Source of the DNA: DATFVA01 sp963774455
Lineage (GTDB): Bacteria; Bacteroidota; Ignavibacteria; Ignavibacteriales; Ignavibacteriaceae
Reading direction: 5' to 3'
Assembly: GCA_963774455.1 (NCBI GenBank)
Contig: CAVZFD010000005.1
Coordinates: 248,001 to 312,000 of the forward strand
DNA: 64,000 nucleotides
Shown here: positions 8,190-16,612 of the stretch, in pieces
Layout: each line of letters starts with the position of its first letter
Numbering within the stretch: the stretch's first letter is position 1
Made by a program: the position numbers and the translations under genes
Notes under the pieces: generated by a model
The model's database searches: none
Told to the model about the DNA's origin: nothing
What the model saw: the letters and a program-made list of their open reading frames with translations, nothing else

Positions 8190-10253
8190 ATGAAACGCTG
8201 CATCTTCTCAATCATTGTATTATTAGTAATCTCATCACCAATTCATTCCCAGAAAAAAGCATTCACGATTGAAGATCTGTATAAGATTAAATATGTAGGA
8301 GAACCGGTGCTTTCTCATTCAGGGGATCAGATTGCCTTCACGGTAACTAACTACAATATGAAAGAAGGGAAATCGAATTCGGATATTTACATTATGAATA
8401 ACGATGGTTCCGGAATAAAGAATGCAATATCATCCGACAAGAATGAAACGACTCCCTTATGGTCAAATGAGGATGCTAAGTTATACTACCTTATCGATAG
8501 TCAGCTTTATGAATACGACATAAAGAACGGCGGCTCAGAAAAGCTTACCGAATTATCGACCGGAATTTCAGATCCGGTTCTTTCCCCGGACGGAAAGCTC
8601 GTTGCTTTCACCACTGATATTTTCCCCGGATGCGGAACAGATAATGAATGTAATAAGAAGCTGCTTAAATCAGTAAAAGAAGGCCCTTTGCAGGCATACC
8701 TAGCCGACAGTCTTTTATTCAGGCACTGGACAGAATACCGCGGTGAGAAGGAAATACATCTTTTCGTCTATAATCTTGAAATAAAAAAATATACTGATAT
8801 TGCACACAGCGAACTTTTATCTGATATGTATAAACTCGGCGGCGGCGTTAAGTATGCCTTCTCTCCCGACAGCAGGGAATTATGCTATGTAAACAATTCG
8901 GGATCCAACCCGGAGATTTCTACAAATTCAGATTTGTTTATTGTTCCAGCACAAGGCGGGAAGACTATAGATATTACATCCTCAAATAAATCATGGGACG
9001 GTTCCCCTGTTTATTCACCCGACGGCAAATACATTGCTTTCAGAATGCAGCTTACACCTAAATATGAGGCTGACAGGTATAGAATAGCCGTGTATGACAG
9101 GGAGACAAAAAAGATATCCAATCTTACGGAAAACTTTGACAATACCATTAGTACCATCGAATGGGGGAATGATTCGGAAACGCTCTACTTCACCGCAGCT
9201 TACCAGGGTACCGCGCCTGTATATAAGTTAGATATGAAGACTGACAGCATTAAACAAATAACAGGTAATGTTTCAGTATTCGCATATGATATTTCTCCTG
9301 ATCAGAATTCTATTTATTATTTATCGAGCTCGGTAGATAAGCCTTCAGAAATATACAGCATAAACACCGGCACAAGATTTAACAAGTCGCTTACTTCTAT
9401 GAACAAAGATTTTCTTGAGGAAGTAGACGTAAAGCCTGCTGAACAGATATGGGTTCAGGGAGCAGGCGGCCATAAGGTGCAGGTATTTATTGTTAAGCCT
9501 CATAACTTTGATCCGAATAAAAAATATCCATTAATACTGAATGTTCATGGTGGCCCGCAGGGACAATGGATGGATTCGTTCAGGGGCGACTGGCAGGTTT
9601 ACCCCGGTGCTGGTTATGTGGTGGCATTCCCCAATCCACACGGATCCACAGGTTTCGGTGCTGATTATACTAAAGAGATAAGCGGCGACTGGGGAGGTAA
9701 GGTTTTCGAGGATCTGATGAAGGTAAACGATTCACTGGAAACCATTCCGTATGTTGATACGAGCCGGGTTGGTGCTATGGGATGGTCGTTCGGCGGATAT
9801 ATGATGGATTGGTTTGAAGCTAAGACAAACAGGTTCAAATGCCTCGCCTCTATGATGGGAATATTTGACCTCGAATCAATGTGGGGTGCTACAGAAGAGC
9901 TTTGGTTCATAAACTGGGATCTGAAAGGTCAGCCCTGGAATTCAGAGCTATACAAAAAATATTCTCCCTCTAGCTATGTCGATAACTTTAAAACTCCCGC
10001 TTTGATTATTACCGGTGAAAGAGATTACCGGGTACCTTATACGCAGAGCATACAGTTTTTTACAACGCTACAGTCTCTTGGAATTGACTCGAGGCTGATC
10101 ATTTTTAAGAATGACGGGCACTGGCCGGACTTTGTCAAGTCGATGCCGCTATACTATAATGCTCATCTTGAATGGTTCCACAAGTACCTGGGCGGCGAGG
10201 CTGCACCATATGATTCACACAAGATGGTGACAAATACCGCATTCGGAGAATAA
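8190..10253 (+). CDS. Secreted S9 family peptidase (acylaminoacyl-peptidase/DPP-like)
   Basis: 687 residues. A Sec signal peptide (about 1-20) sends it to the periplasm or beyond. Residues about 25-420 contain WD40-like/TolB-type propeller strands with repeated SPDGK motifs. The C-terminal alpha/beta-hydrolase domain has the nucleophile motif GWSFGGYM with Ser533, Asp612 in GERDYRVP and His644 in GHWP, a complete catalytic triad. The HGGPQGQW oxyanion motif is also present. The family cleaves short peptides, often after Pro or at blocked N-termini; the exact specificity cannot be told. It has its own 400-base upstream region and no partner gene. Confidence 0.92.
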   Translation: MKRCIFSIIVLLVISSPIHSQKKAFTIEDLYKIKYVGEPVLSHSGDQIAFTVTNYNMKEGKSNSDIYIMNNDGSGIKNAISSDKNETTPLWSNEDAKLYYLIDSQLYEYDIKNGGSEKLTELSTGISDPVLSPDGKLVAFTTDIFPGCGTDNECNKKLLKSVKEGPLQAYLADSLLFRHWTEYRGEKEIHLFVYNLEIKKYTDIAHSELLSDMYKLGGGVKYAFSPDSRELCYVNNSGSNPEISTNSDLFIVPAQGGKTIDITSSNKSWDGSPVYSPDGKYIAFRMQLTPKYEADRYRIAVYDRETKKISNLTENFDNTISTIEWGNDSETLYFTAAYQGTAPVYKLDMKTDSIKQITGNVSVFAYDISPDQNSIYYLSSSVDKPSEIYSINTGTRFNKSLTSMNKDFLEEVDVKPAEQIWVQGAGGHKVQVFIVKPHNFDPNKKYPLILNVHGGPQGQWMDSFRGDWQVYPGAGYVVAFPNPHGSTGFGADYTKEISGDWGGKVFEDLMKVNDSLETIPYVDTSRVGAMGWSFGGYMMDWFEAKTNRFKCLASMMGIFDLESMWGATEELWFINWDLKGQPWNSELYKKYSPSSYVDNFKTPALIITGERDYRVPYTQSIQFFTTLQSLGIDSRLIIFKNDGHWPDFVKSMPLYYNAHLEWFHKYLGGEAAPYDSHKMVTNTAFGE

Positions 10254-10341
10254 GCCAGACACCGGCAATAAACCCAGGGTTTGAGGAAGTACGAAGTTGA
10301 AGTATTTTTTGAGCGGTTAAGATCAAACAAATAAGATCTGA

Positions 10342-10725
10342 CTAATCCTCAATTCTTGATAGCTGAAGGTTAGTAACGATCTTATCACGTCCCGGTTTAT
10401 AAATATAGAATCGTGAATTCATTTCGTACCCTCTCGACAGTGTTGAGGGAGCGGACGGTTCATTTTCAGTTTCATTTAAAACGGTAAATCTTTTTCTGAG
10501 CCGGATCTCCTGCTCATTCACCACCTCATTCACCACCTCATTCTGGGTGATCTTTTCATAAAATATTCCGGGATCCTCATTGACTTCTGGACTTTCAGGC
10601 AGAAAGTTAACGGAACGGTTTTTTACCTTAAAGAGAAGGTATGACATGATCAGCAGGACCAGAAGTCCCAGGCTGAAGAAAAAAACCGAAGATTCAATAA
10701 TCTGTATAAGTTCCATTTTCGACAC
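10342..10725 (-). CDS. Small single-pass membrane protein, unknown
   Basis: 127 residues from ATG 10725 (a second ATG, three codons in, is equally possible). One hydrophobic helix at about residues 12-32 anchors a polar, Glu- and Asn-rich tail that ends in a short beta-prone segment (RFYIYKPGRDKIV). No family is recognised. Its codons contain an exact 12-base tandem duplication (10515-10538) that encodes NEVV twice. It lies convergent to the S9 peptidase gene and divergent from the HU gene. Confidence 0.6.
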   Translation of the reverse strand: MSKMELIQIIESSVFFFSLGLLVLLIMSYLLFKVKNRSVNFLPESPEVNEDPGIFYEKITQNEVVNEVVNEQEIRLRKRFTVLNETENEPSAPSTLSRGYEMNSRFYIYKPGRDKIVTNLQLSRIED

Positions 10726-10930
10726 ACAATAGATTAGTTTTCAGCAAAGTTTCAATATTTATACCATTCATAAAATAAAAAATAAATGTATATTTACTAC
10801 CCATTTCAACATAAAATGGGAATAAATTTCATTTTGAGATGAAACAAACGCCGTAAGTCAAGTAAGAATAATGTGTTGTATATTACCCGGAAGCTTAAAC
10901 AATTGATTTTTTTCTAACCCTTTGATAATT

Positions 10931-10955
10931 TAACTCATTAAATAACAATGAGTTA
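10931..10955. promoter_or_regulatory. Perfect inverted repeat upstream of the HU gene
   Basis: TAACTCATT and AATGAGTTA form a perfect nine-base inverted repeat with a seven-base spacer, 35 bases before the HU/IHF start codon. A second one, CCCATTT/AAATGGG, lies at 10800-10820. The position suits an operator or a 5' leader hairpin; which one cannot be decided from sequence. Confidence 0.4.
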
Positions 10956-10989
10956 GAATAATTTTCAAGTAAGTAAGCGGGAGAAAAAT

Positions 10990-11286
10990 ATGACGAAGGC
11001 TGATATAGTTGATAAAGTGGCTACTGGTACCGGTTTAACAAAGCTTGAAACCGAGGCAATTATAGAAGGATTTTTCAGGACAGTTATCGATGCCCTAAAG
11101 CAGGGCAGGAATATCGAGATTCGGGGTTTCGGAAGTTATAAAATAAAAAAGAAAAAAGAACGGCAAGCCCGCAATCCTAAAACAGGCGAGCAGGTCTTTG
11201 TGCCCGAACATTATGTTCCAACATTCAAGTTCTCCAAAGATTTCAAAGACATGGTGGATGAAGGAATGAAAGAAAAAGAAGGTTAA
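10990..11286 (+). CDS. HU/IHF family DNA-binding protein
   Basis: 98 residues, typical of the HU/IHF family. Such proteins dimerise, bind the DNA minor groove and bend DNA. Helices 1-2 begin MTKADIVDKVATGTGL. The core IRGFGSYKIKKKKERQARNPKTGE is the beta-arm region, with the conserved RNPKTGE at the arm and the intercalating Pro (VPEHYVP zone). The extension GMKEKEG is slightly longer than in HU. Details of the arm resemble IHF subunits, but one gene alone cannot distinguish them. GGAG eight bases before the ATG is the ribosome-binding site. The next gene follows almost directly, suggesting an operon. Confidence 0.9.
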   Translation: MTKADIVDKVATGTGLTKLETEAIIEGFFRTVIDALKQGRNIEIRGFGSYKIKKKKERQARNPKTGEQVFVPEHYVPTFKFSKDFKDMVDEGMKEKEG

Positions 11287-11292
11287 TTGTTA

Positions 11293-12249
11293 ATGGTGAA
11301 ATTTTGTCCCTCTTGCGGAACAAAGCTTGAGCAGGAATATAATTTTTGTCCCGAATGCGGATTTGATTTAAAGAACCTTGCAGGCGATGAACGATCTGAA
11401 GAAATTCAGAAAGTACATGCTGAAAATGCAATAATCTGCGATAACTGCGGAGAGGAAAATCCCGCAGATATCAAAGTATGCGGCTACTGCGGGGCTGTAT
11501 TAACAGGAAGCCAGGTAGAAAAAACTATAGAAAAAACGAAACCTGTAAGGGAAGAAAAGACGAACGAAGAAAAATCTGCAAAGGAAAAAGCTTATAGGAC
11601 CAAAACCAAAGAGGTCAGTTCCAAACAGAATAAATTAAAAACCACCGCCGCTAAAAAATCACCACCTTCAAAACCGAAAGAACTCGATCAGAAAAAACTC
11701 CTTATGATTTTCGGGGGAATCATCATTGTTATTTTTATTATTCTCTGGTTTTCGGGAGTATTAAGTACAAGCGAGTCGGGGCAGCCAGTACAAAATCAGG
11801 TAACTGGACAAAGTTCAGGAGTTGACCTCAATAATATCCAGAAGATAAACGAGCTTGAAACCCAGGTTAAGAACAATCCCGGCGATACCGAGAGTCTGCT
11901 GCAGCTGGCTCACCTGAAAAATGACTCAGGTTTATATGAGCAGGCAATAGTAAATTACCAGCAGTACCTGGATAAGAATCCATCCGACGCGGATGCCCGG
12001 ATCGATATGGGAGTTTGTTATTATAACCTGCACAATTACGATGAAGCTGTAAAACAAATGGAAAAAGCCCTGGAATATTCTCCCCAGCATCAAATTGGGT
12101 ATTTAAACCTGGGAATTGTTAACTTAACAGCTGGAAATTTTGAAAAATCACAGGAATGGCTTAAAAAGGCCGTTCAGATTGATCCTAATTCCGAAATAGG
12201 GAAGAAGGCTCAGGAATTATTAGAATCACATAAAAATAGGAGCAAATAA
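11293..12249 (+). CDS. Zinc-ribbon and TPR membrane protein
   Basis: 318 residues from ATG 11293, which has an AAGG ribosome-binding site at ten bases; a TTG six bases earlier is too close to it. Two N-terminal zinc ribbons are visible, CPSC...CPEC and CDNC...CGYC (about residues 5-75). A Lys/Glu-rich linker and one membrane helix (about 135-155) follow. The rest (about 180-315) contains three to four TPR repeats such as YLDKNPSDADARIDMGVCYYNL. This layout suggests a cytoplasmic metal-binding head with a tethered TPR scaffold outside, function unknown. It follows the HU gene and its stop overlaps the start of the bS22-like mini gene. Confidence 0.8.
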   Translation: MVKFCPSCGTKLEQEYNFCPECGFDLKNLAGDERSEEIQKVHAENAIICDNCGEENPADIKVCGYCGAVLTGSQVEKTIEKTKPVREEKTNEEKSAKEKAYRTKTKEVSSKQNKLKTTAAKKSPPSKPKELDQKKLLMIFGGIIIVIFIILWFSGVLSTSESGQPVQNQVTGQSSGVDLNNIQKINELETQVKNNPGDTESLLQLAHLKNDSGLYEQAIVNYQQYLDKNPSDADARIDMGVCYYNLHNYDEAVKQMEKALEYSPQHQIGYLNLGIVNLTAGNFEKSQEWLKKAVQIDPNSEIGKKAQELLESHKNRSK

Positions 12250-12344
12250 TGCCTTGTGGAAGAAAACGTAAACGCCATAAAATGGCTACACACAAGAGGA
12301 AAAAAAGACTGAGAAAGAATCGTCATAAAAAGAAATTAAGATAA
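12249..12344 (+). CDS. COX24/AURKAIP1-type mini protein (bS22/mS38-like ribosomal protein), 31 aa
   Basis: A 31-residue frame starts at the ATG that shares its A with the preceding TAA stop (TAATG) and ends with TAA at 12342-12344. It starts MPCGRKRKR, contains the signature RHKMATHKRKKR and ends in a Lys/Arg run; about two thirds of residues are basic. This is the pattern of the COX24 C-terminal/AURKAIP1 family, which includes mitochondrial mS38 and the short bacterial protein bS22 at the small-subunit decoding region. It is probably a structural ribosomal protein. A terminator follows 25 bases later. The family call rests on the signature alone. Confidence 0.85.
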   Translation: MPCGRKRKRHKMATHKRKKRLRKNRHKKKLR

Positions 12345-12369
12345 TCACTCAGTTCCGTCTTGTATAAAT

Positions 12370-12410
12370 AAATGGTAAATGGTTATTTTGCATTTGCCAT
12401 TTTTATTTTT
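12370..12410 (+). terminator. Rho-independent terminator after the HU operon
   Basis: AAATGGTAAATG pairs with CATTTGCCATTT (one wobble pair) around a nine-base loop, and TTATTTTT follows. It ends the HU / zinc-ribbon / bS22-like transcription unit just before tRNA-Thr. Confidence 0.8.
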
Positions 12411-12414
12411 AAAA

Positions 12415-12487
<73 letters not shown>

Positions 12488-12500
12488 CAACCAACTATGT

Positions 12501-12544
12501 TCGGCCTCATCTCGGCCTCATCTCGGCCTCTGTTCGGCCTCCAC
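12501..12544. repeat. 11-bp tandem repeat array, four copies of TCGGCCTC-type unit
   Basis: Starting 14 bases after tRNA-Thr, the units tcggcctcatc (12501-12511), tcggcctcatc (12512-12522), tcggcctctgt (12523-12533) and tcggcctccac (12534-12544) follow without a gap. The first eight bases are constant and the last three vary. The period matches the array at 8018-8072 although the unit differs. The remaining bases to 12720 hold no supported gene. Confidence 0.8.
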
Positions 12545-12720
12545 CAGGCTTCTAACAGTCATCTACCCACATATCTATTAACAGATCGTTATACGGTTAA
12601 TGGAAGAGACAGCCGGAGGGATAGGTTCGTTAATCCGGAAAATTACTTAAGAAGATATTCATCCACAGAAATGTTTTGGTATCCCGGTGAGGATTGGGAT
12701 TGCCAGCTGAAATTAAGGTT

Positions 12721-12767
12721 TCATCCCCGGCTTCAGGTACTTATGTAAATACCCGAAGCCGGGATGA
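12721..12767. terminator. Strong GC-rich hairpin between tRNA-Thr region and S9A gene
   Basis: The left arm TCATCC-CCGGCTTC and the right arm GAAGCCGGGATGA pair with one bulged C, extended inward by GGTA/TACC. It lies ten bases after the stop of the minus-strand prolyl oligopeptidase gene. No long T tail follows on either strand, so termination is likely but not certain. Confidence 0.55.
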
Positions 12768-12776
12768 TTAAAAGGA

Positions 12777-14918
12777 TTATTTGAATTTCAAGCCAAGTTC
12801 GTGTGCGAAGAATGTCATCGATGCTGCGTAATTGCCGATACGCTGACTGAAGGAAGAGGTAACACCGTGACCTTCATTCATTCTTGTTAAAAGTATTATC
12901 GGATTGTCTGAGGTATTTGCATCCTGAAGGGCAGCGGTGAATTTCCTCGACTGCCATGAAGCTACGCGCGGATCGTTCATTCCTGTCTCCAGAAGAACTG
13001 CCGGATAATTCGTGTTGGGTTTTACATGATGATAAGGAGAATATGCATACAGCCACTTGAAGTTTTCAGAGCTTGTGGCAGTGCCATATTCACTTATATT
13101 ATATTGTCCGTTGGGGAACAATTCATTCCTGATCATATCATAAATCCCGACAAAACTTACCACAGCTTTAAAGGCATCCGGATGCTGCGTGAGAAGAGCG
13201 CCCATCAGAAGCCCGCCGTTGGAGCCTCCCATTATTCCGAGATGGTCTTTGTCTGTCCATTTGTTTTCAACCATTGCGTGGGTTGCGGCATACATATCAT
13301 CATAAACATTTTGCTTTTTACCCAGCATACCGGCTTCATGCCAGCCTTCACCATATTCTCCGCCGCCACGCAGGTTGGTAAAAGCAAACACTCCGCCGTT
13401 TTCCAGCCAGACTAAATAAGGTCCTATGAAATGAGGTTTCTCTGCAATACCAAAGCCTCCATACCCATAAACGATGGTAGGACGTTTGCCATTAGGGGTA
13501 ACGCTGTCCATGCTTACAACGGTTACTGGTATCTTTGTACCATCTTTTGAAACTGCTTCAATTACACTGTATTTAACCTTAGAATAATCAGCAGCAGGGC
13601 TGATCTCGAATATCGTTTTAAGTTCGCCGGAGTCGGCATTATACATGTGCCATTTTTCCGGGAATATCCATCCCGAATAAGAAATTAAGGCAGTCCCTGA
13701 TTTCGGTGAGGAGGCAACTGCATTTATTCCTACACCTTCGACCGGCAGTCCCACTGTTTTAATCAGCTTACCCTGACGGTCATATTGATCAATTTTCCAT
13801 TGCGGTCCTTTAACCTTAATCAACAGGAAACCGTTCTGGATAGCCGATACAGAATTGTAAGCCCAATCGCTCTGCGGAACAAGGACATTAGATGAACCAT
13901 CTTTCCTGATAGATAAAAGTTTACCGAGAGGAGCATCATCGTAAGCAATCAGGAGGAGATTATTATCAGCATCCCAGCCTGCTCCGGAATTAATCTCCTC
14001 AGAAACTCTGACATTAGCACTGGTATCGAGTACCTGTTTCCATTCCTCTGCTCCCTGTCTTATATAAACATAATCAGGGTTACCGTCACCGAAATGAACA
14101 AACATTGCTGCCTGTTTTCCATCCTCAGAGGGAATGAAGATATACTCTGCTACCTTTGAAAGATCCTTTCCTAAAACCAGCTTGTCGTTTTCCTGCGGCT
14201 GGTTTAAGGTATGGTGGTAGAGTGCAGCATTAAACTGAGAGATGGAATCGGGTACTGTCCCCGGTATAGGAAGACGGACATAAGTTAAACCTTTTTCGTC
14301 TGCATCCCACACCATTCCTGCGGGAGTTGCACCGCCCCCTGCACTTACAAGTGAGTCGTTCAGATCTTTACCGGACTTTATATCTCTTATATGTATCGTT
14401 GCAGCTTCTGTGCCTCCCTCTGCTGTAGTATACGCCAGGTAATTTCCGTTAGGAGACGGCCAGAAACCCGTGATTGCCACATCGCTTCCCATTTTATTCG
14501 GATCAACAAGCACGGTTGTATTTCCTTCAGGCCAGGGTTTTGTTGCAACGACTGCCTGGGACTGCGGGGGAGTAGACTGCATAAAATACAACTTACCATT
14601 CATCAGCTTAGGACTATATTGTTCCATTCCTGTTGTTTCAAGTTCCTTTATTCTCTCCTCCATTTTTTTACCCTCAGGAAAACCTGCCAGAACCTTATCT
14701 GCATATTTGTTCTGATCCGCAATCCATTGCTGCACCTTAGGTGAATCATTGTTCTCGAGCCAGCGGAAGGGGTCTGACACTTCCGTGCCGAAATAGTTTG
14801 TTACCACGGTGTCTTTCTGAGAGGCCGGGGCTTCACCGTTCCCCTGTTTATTATTGCTGCAGCCTGCCATGAGAACTCCCAGCAATACTACTGTCAAATA
14901 ATATAATTTGTTGAACAT
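12777..14918 (-). CDS. Prolyl oligopeptidase (S9A family), lipoprotein
   Basis: 713 residues. The N-terminus is an SPII signal with lipobox LMAGC (Cys20), so the enzyme is membrane-anchored outside the cytoplasm. The family start DPFRWLENNDSPKVQQWI is present at about residue 48. A seven-bladed propeller fills the middle, and the C-terminal hydrolase domain carries GGSNGG with Ser566, the ETGMNDPRV Asp and the NEGHG His. The length fits S9A enzymes, which cut after proline in peptides under about 30 residues. It is a single gene on the minus strand, divergent from the dcw cluster, with a hairpin after its stop. Confidence 0.94.
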   Translation of the reverse strand: MFNKLYYLTVVLLGVLMAGCSNNKQGNGEAPASQKDTVVTNYFGTEVSDPFRWLENNDSPKVQQWIADQNKYADKVLAGFPEGKKMEERIKELETTGMEQYSPKLMNGKLYFMQSTPPQSQAVVATKPWPEGNTTVLVDPNKMGSDVAITGFWPSPNGNYLAYTTAEGGTEAATIHIRDIKSGKDLNDSLVSAGGGATPAGMVWDADEKGLTYVRLPIPGTVPDSISQFNAALYHHTLNQPQENDKLVLGKDLSKVAEYIFIPSEDGKQAAMFVHFGDGNPDYVYIRQGAEEWKQVLDTSANVRVSEEINSGAGWDADNNLLLIAYDDAPLGKLLSIRKDGSSNVLVPQSDWAYNSVSAIQNGFLLIKVKGPQWKIDQYDRQGKLIKTVGLPVEGVGINAVASSPKSGTALISYSGWIFPEKWHMYNADSGELKTIFEISPAADYSKVKYSVIEAVSKDGTKIPVTVVSMDSVTPNGKRPTIVYGYGGFGIAEKPHFIGPYLVWLENGGVFAFTNLRGGGEYGEGWHEAGMLGKKQNVYDDMYAATHAMVENKWTDKDHLGIMGGSNGGLLMGALLTQHPDAFKAVVSFVGIYDMIRNELFPNGQYNISEYGTATSSENFKWLYAYSPYHHVKPNTNYPAVLLETGMNDPRVASWQSRKFTAALQDANTSDNPIILLTRMNEGHGVTSSFSQRIGNYAASMTFFAHELGLKFK

Positions 14919-15170
14919 TTTCTTTCCCTGTCATTTATTTCTGCAAATATTTAATTGATGTAATTTCTGCATCCATCAAAACTAAAATTATTTTTTCCTT
15001 AGTTCAATTTTAATCAGTTGTTTCTGCCGGGACTTGTATTAAGAGTGCTTCACTTCACTATAGGGCACTATTTAAGTAAACGTTTTCCTGAATGGAGAGT
15101 TATTTAGTCACACATTGGCCCTTCAAAGGTAAAATTCTTTTTCTTTTGTGGTGAAAATGAAAAAAATTTC
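14919..15170. other. Divergent intergenic region upstream of the dcw cluster
   Basis: No gene is supported here. It separates the minus-strand prolyl oligopeptidase gene from the mraZ promoter and must hold the promoter of the former. It is AT-rich, and I see no repeat or clear box in it. Confidence 0.4.
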
Positions 15171-15202
15171 TTGACTTTCCAGATTAAATTATGTTAATTT
15201 TG
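15171..15202 (+). promoter_or_regulatory. Probable promoter of the dcw cluster
   Basis: TAATTTTG at 15195-15202 matches the Bacteroidota -7 consensus TAnnTTTG, and TTGACT at 15171 supplies the -33 TTG at suitable distance. The same TTGACT could also serve as a conventional -35 box. Transcription would start within or just before the MraZ repeats. Confidence 0.6.
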
Positions 15203-15225
15203 GGGAGTTGTGGGGAATTGTGGAG
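15201..15225 (+). promoter_or_regulatory. MraZ operator: three TGGGG-type direct repeats
   Basis: TGGGG at 15201, TGGGG at 15211 and TGGAG at 15221 are spaced exactly ten bases apart, 25 bases before the mraZ start. This is the known MraZ-binding architecture (TGGGN repeats with five-base spacers) described for other bacteria. It implies that MraZ autoregulates the cluster. The third repeat deviates in one base. The repeats overlap the promoter, fitting repression by steric block. Confidence 0.8.
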
Positions 15226-15251
15226 AAATATTCCAATAAAGGTTGAATAAT

Positions 15252-15686
15252 TTGTTCAGAGGACAATACACATATACAGTTGATTCCAAAGGAAGGCTAA
15301 GTATACCGGCCAAATTAAGGCGTCAGCTATCGCCCGAGGCTAACGATACCTTTGTAATGACACAGGGGACGACCAACTGTATAGATGTATACCCGATGGA
15401 CCAGTGGCAGCATTTTGAACAAAAGCTAATCGACCTCAACCCTTTCAATCCGCAGGAAGCAAAATTCATCAGGATGATTCTGCAATACGCAACGGAAGAC
15501 AAGCTTGATTCACAGTCAAGGATTTTAATTCCGCCGAACTTACTTGATTACGCTAAGATTGAAAAAGAAGTATTGGTATTAGGTGCATTGAAGAAGATTG
15601 AATTGTGGAATCCAAATACTTACAAGGAATACCTGGAACAATCTTCTGAAACTTACGAAGAGATTGCAGCAAAAGTAATGGCGTAA
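15252..15686 (+). CDS. mraZ: Transcriptional regulator MraZ
   Basis: 144 residues from TTG 15252. That start gives the canonical N-terminus MFRGQYTYTVDSKGR and has AAAGG nine bases upstream; a TTG three codons earlier overlaps the site. Two SpoVT/AbrB-like halves are seen, each with a DSKGRLSIP-type motif (DSKGRLSIPAKLR and SQSRILIPPNL). MraZ forms ring-shaped oligomers that bind TGGGN repeats at its own promoter, and such repeats lie directly upstream. First gene of the dcw cluster; rsmH follows after two bases. Confidence 0.95.
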   Translation: MFRGQYTYTVDSKGRLSIPAKLRRQLSPEANDTFVMTQGTTNCIDVYPMDQWQHFEQKLIDLNPFNPQEAKFIRMILQYATEDKLDSQSRILIPPNLLDYAKIEKEVLVLGALKKIELWNPNTYKEYLEQSSETYEEIAAKVMA

Positions 15687-15688
15687 AG

Positions 15689-16612
15689 ATGAAGATTCAT
15701 CATACGCCGGTTTTATTGAGTGAAAGTATTGACTACCTGATAACAAACAGATCAGGAAAATATTTTGATGCAACACTTGGATTCGGCGGACATACTGAAG
15801 CGTTCTTAAATATTCTGAATAAAGATGCGATTATTGCTGCTTCCGATGTAGACAAAGATGCATTCAGTTTTTCAAAGGAAAAATTTTCTAAAGATGACCG
15901 GGCAAGACTTTATAATTTTAATTTTTCTGAAATCGATGTTATCGCAAAGATAGAATCTTTCGGGTTCTTTGACGGAATTTTTGCAGATCTTGGAGTTTCC
16001 TCATTTCAACTTGATAATCCCTCTTCGGGATTTACTTACAGAGAGGAAGCAAAACTGGATCTGAGGATGGATAAGTCCAAAGTTGTAAGTGCAGCCGACA
16101 TAATAAATTCATTTTCTGAAGAGGACCTTGCAGATATTTTCTTCAGGTACGGAGAAGAAAGACTTTCAAGAAGAATAGCACGAGAGATAGGCCGGCGAAG
16201 GATTGAAGGAAGAATAGAGACCACCTCTCAGCTGACGGAAATAATTAAAGGTGTAATTCCGTTTAAGAATCAGAATAAAACATTATCAAGAATTTTCCAG
16301 TCGCTAAGGATTTATGTTAATGACGAACTGGGAGTATTGAAGACTTTTCTGGATAAATCTGTAAGTCTTCTTAAAAAGGGCGGAAGAATTGTAATAATAT
16401 CCTATCATTCACTTGAAGACAGGATAGTAAAAGAAAGCTTTAAATACGAAACGCTCGATTGTATTTGTCCTAAAGAATATCCCGTTTGCCAGTGCGATAA
16501 GGAAAGGAGACTAAAGATTCTTACAAGAAAACCAGTTACAGCCTCGTTCGAAGAAACCAGCAAAAATCCCCGGGCGAGAAGCGCAAAACTAAGAGCAGCG
16601 GAGAGAGTATGA
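15689..16612 (+). CDS. rsmH: 16S rRNA (cytosine-1402-N4)-methyltransferase
   Basis: 307 residues, usual for RsmH (MraW). It methylates N4 of C1402 in 16S rRNA using S-adenosylmethionine. Seen: the N-terminal HTPVLLSESIDYL, the SAM loop DATLGFGGHTE, the motif ADLGVSSFQLDNPSSGFTYR, and the C-terminal ISYHSLEDRIVKESF. The end carries RNPRAR-like KNPRARSAKLRAAER. It starts two bases after mraZ and overlaps ftsL by four bases, so the three are co-translated. Confidence 0.96.
   Translation: MKIHHTPVLLSESIDYLITNRSGKYFDATLGFGGHTEAFLNILNKDAIIAASDVDKDAFSFSKEKFSKDDRARLYNFNFSEIDVIAKIESFGFFDGIFADLGVSSFQLDNPSSGFTYREEAKLDLRMDKSKVVSAADIINSFSEEDLADIFFRYGEERLSRRIAREIGRRRIEGRIETTSQLTEIIKGVIPFKNQNKTLSRIFQSLRIYVNDELGVLKTFLDKSVSLLKKGGRIVIISYHSLEDRIVKESFKYETLDCICPKEYPVCQCDKERRLKILTRKPVTASFEETSKNPRARSAKLRAAERV

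Noticed and set aside
10726..10989. Riboswitch in the HU leader
   Set aside because: Only simple inverted repeats are visible; no known riboswitch core could be recognised.
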